Below are positions 23,887 through 33,904 of a stretch of 64,000 nt of DNA, one piece after another (within the stretch, counting starts at the first letter, position 1; each line of letters begins with the position of its first letter). This DNA comes from Sinohyriopsis cumingii (Eukaryota > Mollusca > Bivalvia > Unionida > Unionidae). The stretch spans positions 97,643,451-97,707,450 of the forward strand of contig CM068825.1 in the NCBI GenBank assembly GCA_028554795.2, read 5' to 3'. A program made the translations under genes and the position numbers. The notes below the pieces were generated by a model. That model saw nothing but the letters and a program-made list of their open reading frames with translations, had not been told where the DNA came from and searched no databases.

Positions 23887-25768
23887 TTGTCGCTTCTTTT
23901 TAAAGAAAAGTAGACATTTTAGTGGCGAATTCATCCCCAATGGCAGCACTAATATCTTACAGTTTATTTGGCACTGGCATAAATCCGAATACATGTATAT
24001 TCAAGCAACCAGCAACATAAATAATGTTAAGGTCATGACGTCATAATTTTTGTGACTTCAAATGAAATCTAAACAGTACATAAAATAGTAAATAACTAAA
24101 ACAACAAGAATTAAATTATGCGAGGAAGCAAAATGAGTTTAAGTATCTTTGATTTATACAAAACGGAATTTTCTGTACTACTTTACATTTCATTTTTATT
24201 TTTGTTGCTCATTTTATTACAATTTTCGTTCATTTTTTGACGAATGTTGGTATTTCTGAAATCAAGTATAATAGGAGAAAAATTATTGTATAGTATTAGA
24301 AAATCAGTTTCTAATGTTTATCATATTATAAATTGTGTAAAATTTTTAATATTAAAATACATGTACCATTTGTAGGTAAATGAAGTTTCGGCAACTTTCT
24401 ACTGAAATAATGCTAAGTTATTTTGTTAGTACTGTTTTACTGTAATATACGATGATATGAACGGAAGGTTAATGGTCTTCAACTCATGCCAAACAACATT
24501 TTCTTTATAAAAAATAAATCCTGATAAGTTAAGGTGGGCTATTCTCCCGATCATTGTAAGCCGACCGCATGTTTTACCAAGTATATCTACGGACTGGATG
24601 TTCATGTGTGTGTGTGTGTGTGTTTTTTTTTTGGGAGATAATTTTATAATTTTCTCCCTGCTTAAATGAATCTACATACATTGAATAACAAGGGAAGAAC
24701 TTGGATAAATCCTTAAACAGATACCATCCAGTACCAGACTTAAGAGTACATCTGACCAATTTTCGTGGAATAAAGGTAACATAATAAATTTTATCTGATT
24801 TCTCCCTTAATGACAAAGGTGTCATTCTTTCATGTCATGTAGTTTTGCGCAAAATGTTAATAATTTCTGTTTTTTCTTCTTTACAAATACGTATAAAACA
24901 AATATCATTTAAAGAATTAACCAATGCATTTTTATTGTCAGCTAAAATGGAGAATATCATGCTTTTGTTTGTCTAAATATATGAGGAAGGAATTTTTGAC
25001 GCTTTGTTTCGCTGCAAAACTAGCACAATTTCAGCACACTGTCCACAGAGTAGTATGTTAGTTATAAAATCTGATTTGCACAGGTTCTTCGTGGTCATTA
25101 CATTTGTGGGTTTTCTGAAATACCTGCATTGATTCTCGAAATCTTTATTATTTATTGATTTTTCGGGGTTCTACGTTTGAACTCCTTATTGGTGTTCTTA
25201 ATCGACCAAACTACCTCTTAAATATTTTTATTTGTGAATTGATTACTTGATTGTTTTTCAAGTCCAGCGTTTGAACTTCTTATTAGATATTAAATTATAA
25301 AAACGATTTGATCTTGTCCGTCCCTATTAGGATCATTATTTCTACACAATTAAGGTTCAAGAAGACGTAAATAATAACATTATTGTGAAATATACAAAGG
25401 ATTAATCGTGGATTGACCAGGGTGTCTAATTCTGTAAACTGTAAAAGTAGCTGATAAATGATATAGTTAAACATTAGTAATTTTAAGAATTTATTTACAG
25501 GCCAATGCAAAATTTGAAGCAAATATAGCTAGGTTTAGAGTAGTAATGACCTATCGAGGACTTGAACCTGACTTAAGGACACAATCCATTTCGGTAAATG
25601 GCATAGAAAGCTCACGTGCAGTTGTGGGGATGGTTACCGAAGCATTTACAGTTCAAATAACAAGTTTTTTCTCTATAAAATATTATTTTAAAAATTGGTT
25701 GATGTCCCACAGGTTATAATTGCCGTTCTCCCTGGCCAATTTATGATAGCTCGACTAAACTAAACTAA
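23887..25768. other. Non-coding; small (GT)n tract
   Basis: No gene recognised. A (GT)n plus poly(T) tract lies at 24605-24633. Confidence 0.5.
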
Positions 25769-26480
25769 GTTCGAATCCCGATGAAATCCAAATTGTAAGG
25801 TGATGACGTATGATGTGGTCAGCGTCATACTGATGTGTCAACAGTTCTTTGTGTAATCACAGAAAATAATATTCCAGTTTTGTTTTAATTCTCTATAATT
25901 TTTGATAAATGTCTTTGTCCAAGAATTAATTTAGAGTACTAGTATTTCCAGGGAAAACAAACTTGAAATCCAAATAAATTGAAGAAAACAAAATAATTGG
26001 CCCAAAACTGGTCACAAGATTAAACACTTTAACCTCTCAAGTGTTAAGGCAAGAATGACTATTCTTTCTCAAAACATCAATAATAGATCTAACTGCAACG
26101 CAGAACAGATGTCCGAATGTGGGTCAATCCTCTGGAAAAACCAGAGTTTGTAACAATTGCTACATGTTGTTTGACACGTAGGCCAGATATGATCTTGACT
26201 GCAATCAATGTTTCTTACTTTTGGAATGAATAAAAAAATTATTTAAAAAAAGTTGTTTACCAGAACCTTTTATGGTTCTGAATCAAGGTCAGAAACTAGA
26301 AACAGTGTTTCTATTATTAGTTATTTATAACTGAATAAACTTCTGGACAATGTCAAATCCAATAAATAAACTTATATTACAATAACATGTAATGAAATAA
26401 AATATTTAAAACTAACAAACAGACAATTAAATTAAATCAAATATAAATTAAATTAAATATGCATAACACCATGAACCATA
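25769..26480. repeat. Dispersed repeat, copy C
   Basis: Colinear with 56116-56880. Shared strings in order include CCTGATGAAAT/CCCGATGAAAT, TCCAAGAATTA, TATTTCCAGGGAAAA, CC(C/A)AAACTGGTCACAA, TCTGGACAA(T/G)GTCAA, AACTAACA(A)ACAGACA and CATAACACCATG. It has no coding capacity. It may be distantly related to copies A and B. Confidence 0.75.
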
Positions 26481-26770
26481 CGTCCTACGAAGGATAATTT
26501 CATGACAATGAGATCTACACAACTTGCTCCGTTTACTAACTTGTGACTGTCTGTCTTCAACAGAAATCCACTGGTTGTGTTGGGTCATCTATTGCACTAA
26601 TTTCTGAGTAGTACACGTAACAACAGGTGATAACATGACACGTAGATCTTGTTGTTGCACTATCCAGCCAGCATTTTGAATTGTTTTATTTTTATTTGCT
26701 TCGTATAGTTTTATTTTGCTTTCTTTAAAAGTCTTATTTTAAGAAGATTCGTCTTTATTATGTTTAGTTC

Positions 26771-26945
26771 AATTTAAATACGAGTTTAGAAGTACACAAA
26801 AGCGTTAGAACTTGTATGAGCTCCAGGGAGCGAGACTATAAGAAAAATCGTCTCTAGGATTTGTTAAAGTATAATTTAAATACGATTTTAGATGTAAACA
26901 AAAGCGTTAGAACTTGCATGAGTTCTCAAGGAGCGAGATTAGTAG
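26771..26945. repeat. ~103-bp direct duplication upstream of the glycoside hydrolase gene
   Basis: AATTTAAATACGAGTTTAGA (from 26771) is repeated, with a few changes, as AATTTAAATACGATTTTAGA (from 26874). Both copies continue through AAAAGCGTTAGAACTTG and GGGAGCGAGA / AGGAGCGAGA. It lies just 5' of the coding region and may include promoter or 5'-UTR sequence. Confidence 0.85.
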
Positions 26946-27040
26946 ATTATTATGAGGCGATAATAATGAGAGTTCCCCACTCAGGAAAGAATGAAACTAA
27001 GCTGATGTACGCAGACTTCTATCTGATATTTTTTTTATAT

Positions 27041-27050
27041 ATCATTCTAG
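27041..27050 (+). promoter_or_regulatory. Probable 3' splice site before the start codon
   Basis: A T-rich tract ending ATCATTCTAG stands directly before GTATG, where the signal-peptide methionine lies three bases in. This suggests that an upstream non-coding exon is spliced here and that the in-frame sequence from 26861 to 27050 is intron or 5'-flank. The upstream exon was not identified. Confidence 0.5.
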
Positions 27051-27052
27051 GT

Positions 27053-29383
27053 ATGGGAATGACATGGAATGTTCCTCTGTGGGCCGCAGTCTGTCTCTTT
27101 AATTTAGTGACCCTTGTAGCTCCATGGGACCCAGATGCAGGAATTGAAAAATCCCTGACCAAACTTAGTGGTGTTCAAGTATGGGCGACGTCTAATAATG
27201 AAAGCGCCCACAAAGTGCTAGACAACGATGATAACACTCAATGGACGTCTAGCAACTGTCTTCCTATGGACTACATCCGTCGATCGGACCAAAACATCCT
27301 ATACGGTTTATGTCCGGGACGTTGTCACAGCAACAATCCTCAGGACCAGGATCTCGATAAAATAACTGACGGAAAGATTTACACTGTCTCCCAAATAAAT
27401 CCATGGACTGAAACTGTGAGAAAGGCGAGTTTTCAGATAATTCTACCCGAGTCTACGATCCAAGTTCTAAGTATTTGGGGAATATACAAAGGTAACACCA
27501 AGGTCATTACTGTCGATGGTGGCGGTCATGAGACAGACATAAGATTACTCAATGCCACCGATAGTCATCACGAAATCAGGTTTAATAATTTGTCTGGTGT
27601 ATCGGCACTGAAGATAGAGTCGCCACATGATCTCATTGTAAAAGAAATCTCGGCCTTAGGTGCGAAGGGGTGTGCGGAGCGAATCATTGTTGATTTGGGG
27701 CAAGTTCAACGGATTGGTGTTGTGCGGACGCGTCATTGGGCAGGAGCTAAAGCCGCTATTTCGGCAAAACTTGTGATGTCCAATGACCAACAAGTTTGGA
27801 CAACGGTCAAGGAGTTGGTTCCAGACGCACTGGGAGCGGTGGAAACTGTTTTCTCCCCTCCTGTCGGGTACCGATACATTGCTGTTGACTATGAAGTCTT
27901 TTCTGCCAATTATCGCCATGTCTACTGTTGGGAGATCGATGCATGGGGTGAACATAGTAAATGGGGTCCTTTGCCAACACCTGTTCCTCAAGAAAATACT
28001 GTTCGAGAAATTTTGGGAGTGAATGGCATCTGGGGATGGGGTCATAACAAATACAGCGATAGCTTGGTCGCAGGGGAAGGTCCCTTCCTCTATAATCAAA
28101 TGTCATCACATGCGAGGAATTACCACAATCTGAACTGGGACGTTTTAGACCCAGATTTTAGTCCCCGATTTGCGCAAATGGCTGAATTTCATGGTACAAA
28201 CGCGACATGGTGGTTAAACTGGGACCGGGAATATAGTACATGGCATAAGGCTGGATTATATGTGGATGTTTCGTTACAGTTTACTGCCAAGGACTTCCCA
28301 GAGTCTTCTTGGAATACTCCAGAACAATCTGCTTTTCAATATGGCGAAGAGTTTGCATCCCATTTCGGTCCGGCCATTGGTAATGGATTCGTCAACGCTG
28401 TTGAGGTAGGAAATGAGCCATGGGATTATCATTCAAGTTTCTATGCATCTTTACTGAAAGCCATGGCTTCAGGTATTCGTGCGGTAGATCAAAACATAAC
28501 CGTACTTTCTGGAGCCTTCCAAGCCCATGACAAAAACGCCGACAACCCGCCATCAGGCAATTATATTGGAACCAGAGTAAAGGAGGATGCCATTGGTAAT
28601 GTTAGCGTTATAAACACACATGCATATAGCTTTATCACCAACGAGAATGGCCAAAGAATCGCTACGTATCCAGAAGATCAAACATCATCTTTTAACAGTA
28701 TCAGAAATATTTTGAGATGGAGAGACACCAACTGTCCCAGTAAACCAATATGGCTGACTGAGTGGGGTTGGGATTCTGACGGCGAAAGTGAAGCTTGCAA
28801 AAACTCAGAGTGTGTTTCAGAAAATGCTCAAGCTTTGTATGGAGTCAGAGGATTGCTTATGATTACGCGTCATCAAATTCAAAAAGCAACATGGTACTTT
28901 TATGCCAACCTCGACAACTGTGACACTCTATTCTGTCGCAGTGGGTTGACTAGTTCCAGATTGCATAACTTCACGAAAAAAGCTGTCTTTCGGGCCTTTG
29001 AAACCGTTTTGCAACTGATAGGTGACAAATATTTTGTTAATGTTTTTAAAGAAGATTCTGGTGGATACGTCTATTTATTTGGCCAGCAAATGAATAATCC
29101 TGATACAACTTCCAGCAAGGTAAACAGCTTCGAGAAAGCAACTCACATTGCCGCTTGGCTTCCAGTTGATGCTGCCAACACAACATCGATAAGTATAACT
29201 CTGGACTTTCCGAGAGCGGTGAATATTCTGAATGTCTGGCGAATAACTGGAGCCACGCCACCAAAGCAGAATGCACCTGGAGACATTACAGTTAACGGAA
29301 AGCACGTATCACTTAATATTTCTGCAAGACCATTGATCATGGAGATCGTACATCCAGATCACGTTGGCGAAATTGTGGGCTAG
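27053..29383 (+). CDS. Secreted discoidin (F5/8C)-glycoside hydrolase (clan GH-A-like) protein
   Basis: Intron-free coding sequence of 776 aa from the Met at 27053. The frame is open from 26861 (840 aa), but the 27053 start is preferred because it begins a good signal peptide (WNVPLWAAVCLFNLVTLVA) and follows an AG splice acceptor. Domains, with Met 27053 as residue 1: about 36-205, discoidin/galactose-binding-like module opening VWATSNNESAHKVLDNDDNT; about 207-302, a second F5/8C-like module (IIVDLGQVQRIGVVRTRHW ... EIDAWGE); about 318-640, a TIM-barrel-like glycosidase with the acid/base motif GNEP (Glu455) and the nucleophile motif LTEWGW (Glu570), the spacing expected in clan GH-A; about 650-776, a C-terminal beta domain. 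At least eight N-x-S/T sequons fit an extracellular, glycosylated protein. The substrate is unknown; a polysaccharide or glycoconjugate is inferred. A bacterial-like architecture with no introns and a less AT-rich composition suggests horizontal acquisition or a retrocopy. I do not recognise the exact GH family. Confidence 0.85.
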   Translation: MGMTWNVPLWAAVCLFNLVTLVAPWDPDAGIEKSLTKLSGVQVWATSNNESAHKVLDNDDNTQWTSSNCLPMDYIRRSDQNILYGLCPGRCHSNNPQDQDLDKITDGKIYTVSQINPWTETVRKASFQIILPESTIQVLSIWGIYKGNTKVITVDGGGHETDIRLLNATDSHHEIRFNNLSGVSALKIESPHDLIVKEISALGAKGCAERIIVDLGQVQRIGVVRTRHWAGAKAAISAKLVMSNDQQVWTTVKELVPDALGAVETVFSPPVGYRYIAVDYEVFSANYRHVYCWEIDAWGEHSKWGPLPTPVPQENTVREILGVNGIWGWGHNKYSDSLVAGEGPFLYNQMSSHARNYHNLNWDVLDPDFSPRFAQMAEFHGTNATWWLNWDREYSTWHKAGLYVDVSLQFTAKDFPESSWNTPEQSAFQYGEEFASHFGPAIGNGFVNAVEVGNEPWDYHSSFYASLLKAMASGIRAVDQNITVLSGAFQAHDKNADNPPSGNYIGTRVKEDAIGNVSVINTHAYSFITNENGQRIATYPEDQTSSFNSIRNILRWRDTNCPSKPIWLTEWGWDSDGESEACKNSECVSENAQALYGVRGLLMITRHQIQKATWYFYANLDNCDTLFCRSGLTSSRLHNFTKKAVFRAFETVLQLIGDKYFVNVFKEDSGGYVYLFGQQMNNPDTTSSKVNSFEKATHIAAWLPVDAANTTSISITLDFPRAVNILNVWRITGATPPKQNAPGDITVNGKHVSLNISARPLIMEIVHPDHVGEIVG

Positions 29384-29538
29384 GCACAAGGCGGTGAACA
29401 GTGTCACATTTATTTTGTACTCGTTCAGCATGCGATTCTAGTTCCTGACGATGTAGAGAAAAATCAAATGATGATGGCCTAAGCACGTTTCATAAATGTT
29501 ATCATTGTTTTAGTTGATGCAACTGTAAAACATGTGCA

Positions 29539-29544
29539 AATAAA
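29539..29544 (+). terminator. Polyadenylation signal AATAAA of the glycoside hydrolase gene
   Basis: The first AATAAA downstream of the stop codon, 156 bp after it, and plausible as the 3' end signal. Confidence 0.6.
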
Positions 29545-29656
29545 CATAATAATCTTTCACATATTTTTTTACTTTAAGCAACGTCCGTTTATTCGTGACC
29601 TTTTAGCTCGGTGGCTGGTCAAAGAGGAGAGGGAGTTGAGGTTGGAGAATGACGTG

Positions 29657-29687
<31 letters not shown>

Positions 29688-29746
29688 GAAGAAGAAGAAG
29701 AAGAAGAAGAAAGATAAGGAAGCTGCAGCTGCTGCTGCTGATGATG
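29657..29746. repeat. Compound (ATA)n(AAG)n(CTG)n(ATG)n trinucleotide tract
   Basis: Successive trinucleotide runs: ATA (29657-29687), AAG (29688-29711), CTG (29727-29741) and ATG. The long homopolymer-like ORFs on both strands here are artefacts of this tract. Confidence 0.93.
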
Positions 29747-29818
29747 ATGATTCATACAGTGAACACAAAAGTACATATATAGGTAGAATGTCACTTAAAA
29801 ACAAACTAACTGCGTCTT

Positions 29819-30151
29819 ACCGATCCAATGGCCCAGGGAGTTAAAGTATCCTCCTCGGATGCGGTAGGTCGTGTGTTCGAACCCCAGCCGAGTCATGCTA
29901 AAGACTTATAAATAATTGAACTAACAGCTGCCTCAGCATTAAGAGATTAATCACATTAGTGTTAGGACTGATCGGCCTGGTGTCAGGATAATTTTATGAC
30001 AAGGTGGGACATGAGGCCACATATATGCGGCAAGATGCCCCAGCGCTAAACATCACTATCAACTGCTACACTGCAGACATCATCACTATCAACTGCTACA
30101 CTGCAGACATCGTAGCGATATGACTCAAATTGTTAAAGCTACGTTAAAAAA

Positions 30152-30184
<33 letters not shown>

Positions 30185-30215
30185 CACACGCACGCACGCA
30201 CGCACACACACACAC
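29819..30215 (+). mobile_element. SINE family 1, full-length copy with 10-bp target duplication
   Basis: tRNA-like head with box B-like GTGTTCGAACCCC near 29872-29885, the central CCTGGTGTCAGGATAAT block, and a long (CA)n/(CACG)n tail. It is flanked by identical ACTGCGTCTT (29809-29818, 30216-30225). It carries an internal ~28-bp tandem duplication (CATCACTATCAACTGCTACA ...) at about 30052-30108 that the other copies lack. Confidence 0.93.
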
Positions 30216-30225
30216 ACTGCGTCTT

Positions 30226-32028
30226 GATCCAGAAGCGACCTCGTATCCTACAACCTATGGTTCACTAGTAGTGAATTCAGGTCCAAACTGAATGAGTGTC
30301 CTTGGAATAACAAAGTCCCTACTAAAATCTAATGGTGTACATTGGTGGTGTAACTGCAGTAGCAGCATTACACAATAGTATCAATAAGAAGGGACTCGGC
30401 TGATAACGTTTATGTCGCCATGGTGGCAAATGTGATGCAGATATACTGGCGAAACGTGCATGGAAACCACAGTTTTACTGGCCTAAGGTGGCGTAGTTAA
30501 AATAGTTCCCTGTGTTAAGGGATAGTTGTATAGTTTCTACGGCGTAAACCGCTAACGTTACGGAAACCTAACGAAGAGAAACCATGCAGATGTGCGGTTG
30601 ATAGATATTTGGCAGGTTGTAAGATCTGTGAGCTTGCAGTGATTAGAGTAAATATTTATGTACAGAACTGAAGTTGTGTGGAAGTCTTTGGAAATTAGGG
30701 GTAAACTTATGACTTCTAGCATGAATCGCGCCAGTGTTTGACACCGCTCGGTCAAGCAAAAACCCCTGTCTTGTAACAATATTATCCAGTGTGTAATGTT
30801 AAGGAGTACAATATCTGTTGACGCTAGCAACAGGTAAACTCGCCGAAGGTTATCAAATTTCCAGATGGCATTTTCCAATGGAATATGCACAATTTTAGCA
30901 ATTCAAAGTTTCGAGTCAACTCGTATTTATCTCTGGCAGCTACCGAATTTGCATGGAGAAAAACACTTTTTTAAAACTGGATGGCTTTTTCTCGCAGAAA
31001 ATCGAAACATTAAAAAATCTCTGCTCTTTTACCTTTTGAATTATCGACAATCTGTCTCTGGAATTGAATGATTGGTTTACTCTCACATTGTTCACGAGGC
31101 ACAGTGCTGTATCCTTGAGGAACCAACCTATACACCATTCCTTATAGATTCATAGAACCATCTGCCACTGTCCACAAGAAAATACTGATGTATACGAAGA
31201 TTCAACAAATAAATTACCGAGCTCAAAATTTCAGCTCACAATTATTTAACATCTGATAATAGGCTATCTTCTGTGCTGTAAAGATTATGAAAAGCCAAAA
31301 TGCAGTTAGCTCAAATTCGATTTATTTAAAATATGATTTATTAATCTCCAGTCATTCCTTTTTATGCTGATTTCTGATAGAAAACGACCTTCATACTTTT
31401 TTTTTAATGCAATATGTTTAACTATTCACGAGAAATGGAACACATTCTTTGATACAGAAGTACTCGTTCTCCTTTTTAGATGCTATGCAAGTTATCAAAC
31501 GAGAAAGATTTGCTTTTGTAAAATATTTACTAACTATTTTCGCATGTGAAGCCCATATAATTTTAGGTAGTCAGTTGTGAACTGGATAAAAAAATGAAAT
31601 TATTAGCTTTACTACTTCTTCAACATCTATTCATCACTGTAGGCCAATTGTAAACCTCAGTAGGGTTATTACAAACATGTTGTGGCCTATAGTCGAGAAC
31701 AGAGTTTAATGTTGCATGGAAAATTGTGTTAACAATAAATTTTGTTTAGTCTATATTTCTCTCTAGATAGATAATGTTATGCAATTTATTATTAAAAACA
31801 AGTTTAATGATTCAGCAATATACATTTCGCTTTCCCTTCGCCTATCCAACGTTAACGATTTTTTCCGGTAAAAATTCAGGTGATATCGTGTAACTGAGTG
31901 TGAACTAAGCAAAAATAGAATAAGTCTACCTTTTTTTAAATACAAATATCCGTGTTTGATGGTGGACATATTTAAATTTTAGCACCCTCGTCTAAACCAA
32001 AATTGAGTAAACTATGAAAGCCGATTTA
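30226..32028. other. Non-coding, no gene recognised
   Basis: Moderately AT-rich. The ORFs at 30558-30890 (minus) and 30865-31071 (plus) show no domain and no splice context. No repeat with clear ends. Confidence 0.5.
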
Positions 32029-32204
32029 AGTGCTGTAGTATAAACAAAATTAATAATTCATTTTAGCTACTGGTAAAAGGTTATCATATTTATCTATTTA
32101 CACCATTTAGCAGTTAAGTGCTGCAGTATAAACAAAATTAATAATTTGTTTTAGCTGCTGGTAAAAAGTTATCATATTTATCTATTTACACCATTTAGCA
32201 TTTC
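32029..32204. repeat. 88-bp tandem duplication
   Basis: AGTGCTGTAGTATAAACAAA ... CACCATTTAGCAGTTA (32029-32116) is repeated at once as AGTGCTGCAGTATAAACAAA ... CACCATTTAGCATTT, with about seven differences. Confidence 0.93.
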
Positions 32205-32324
32205 AGACATCCGACTGGACAGAGTCTTGTCGTGTTGCAGTTTGTGTGCCTTTGTTGATCATGATCTGAATAGAAATATATAAAGATGGTAAATGGAGTG
32301 TTTATTTGCTCAGCCAAAAAGCTG

Positions 32325-32920
32325 CAAGATGGCTTGCTTAATATGGATGATACTCATGATCGAACTCATTTGAGGTCTTGATGATACAAACACATACCAT
32401 ATCTGGTCAACATTTAATCAGAATATGGCATCTAGCTTAGCAAATGCAAGATCGCCTCATTAATCTGAGTTGATTTCATCTCATAATTGATTAAATCCAC
32501 AATTTGATGATGTATTCTTACAAATCAAGTCTGATCAAAATAAAAAGCATGGCATCTTTAGTGTTCACAAGAGTAGCCAAACACATATAAAATCACTTCA
32601 TTAATATCCGTGAACGACGCTCATAAATTTTTCGAGATGTTCATAAAATAAGTTGCACACCAAATCAAGTAAAAATAAGATTCAAAATCACCTTGATCTT
32701 GATGACAAAACGTATGTATGCCTAATTTGATAAAAACGTTATCAAAAAAATGGTCTCTGTCGTGTTCATAAGATCAGTTTATCACGTGCAAAATCACCTC
32801 ATTAATATGCATGGATGCAGCTCATAATCGAATTCACTCTGAGATTTTGATGATATAAGCTTACATACAAATTCTGATGTTAATATAATATGGCATGTGG
32901 AATGTTCACAAGGTTTGACA
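32325..32920. repeat. Diverged tandem array, ~130 bp period
   Basis: Repeated phrases 'AAAATCAC(C/T)TCATTAATAT', 'CTCATAAT(C/T)GA', 'TTGATGAT(A/G)', 'ATGGCAT(C/G)T' and 'GTTCACAAG' recur in order four or five times. The 32790-32915 unit is the best preserved. No coding potential. Confidence 0.6.
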
Positions 32921-33904
32921 ATCACTGCTAAATATCCTCTGGATTTTAAGACTGTTGATCGAAGCTTCGCTTCTTCCGTTCAATGACAATACATACAATT
33001 AACCAGGAAATATATATACAAAGAACATAAGAACCACTGAATTACGGGTAGAGAATCTAAGATTATAGGTGACGAATACAACAGAAGAATTAAAAGCGGA
33101 AAACTCGTATCTGTAGTGCAAAGGTTATTCACTACGCAAGGGGAAATATAATTATTGGCTATGTTAATGGAGCAGTATTTGTCAATTAAAAATTATAATC
33201 TTTGCAATCCGATGCTGAAACATATGAAAAATAGACTGAAGAGTTCAACAAGACATAACAGAGAGCCAAACTAACAAAATGTAAATACAGTCAAAAAGTG
33301 TAAAATGTAGAAAAGCACAAGTAATTCGATATATAATAGAGTTGGAGAGCGCTTTCAGAAACAATGTTAAAAATTAATTCAGAAGTTAGAGAAAATTGCC
33401 TTTAGGTGAAGGCTGAAACGGCTATTGAAAGAAAAGTATGTAACAATGGCCGTTATTGCCAATGCACTTGGCATGACCATATCAACAGTAACTCTTTCTA
33501 TAACATGTCCAGTTCGTTTTAAGAGAGAAGCGTATTACATTGTGAATAGTCCCAGTCAATGCTGCTGGTGTTGCATATTTTGGATGGCTCAAACAATTAT
33601 GAACATTTATTACACCGTTTTCTTTTTGTTTTAAATAAAAGCATACCAATGAACGATTTAGCTTTGCTTCGTATATGAGCACTACCGCCATATTTAAACC
33701 CTTTACAAAATTAGAAATTCGATCTGTATGGGCTCTTCCATCGTTCTGCTCGGCTTGAGAGTGGAATGAATACTGGAAGGGAAAACACTAACTCTTTATA
33801 TATAGGCTGATCTGACATGGATGTAAAGTGACCCACGGCGTTTAAATTGAAGTGATTTGACTTTTCGCAGTCAAGATGAAACGATCGTATCATCTCGTGC
33901 AGAA
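32921..33904. other. Non-coding, no gene recognised
   Basis: No supported gene. A 69-aa ORF at 33425-33634 has no recognisable domain. This is the 5' flank of the polymerase relic, and no terminal inverted repeat was seen. Confidence 0.5.

Noticed and set aside
26861..27052. N-terminal 64-residue extension of the glycosidase ORF (840 aa version)
   Set aside because: It precedes a good signal peptide and a splice acceptor, overlaps the 103-bp duplication and has no domain similarity; the start at 27053 is preferred.
29534..29782. Ile/Arg-rich ORF after the glycosidase gene
   Set aside because: It is produced by ATA/AAG trinucleotide repeats.
33425..33634. 69-aa ORF before the polymerase relic as an accessory gene of the same element
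   Set aside because: No recognisable domain and no shared boundary; too weak to call.
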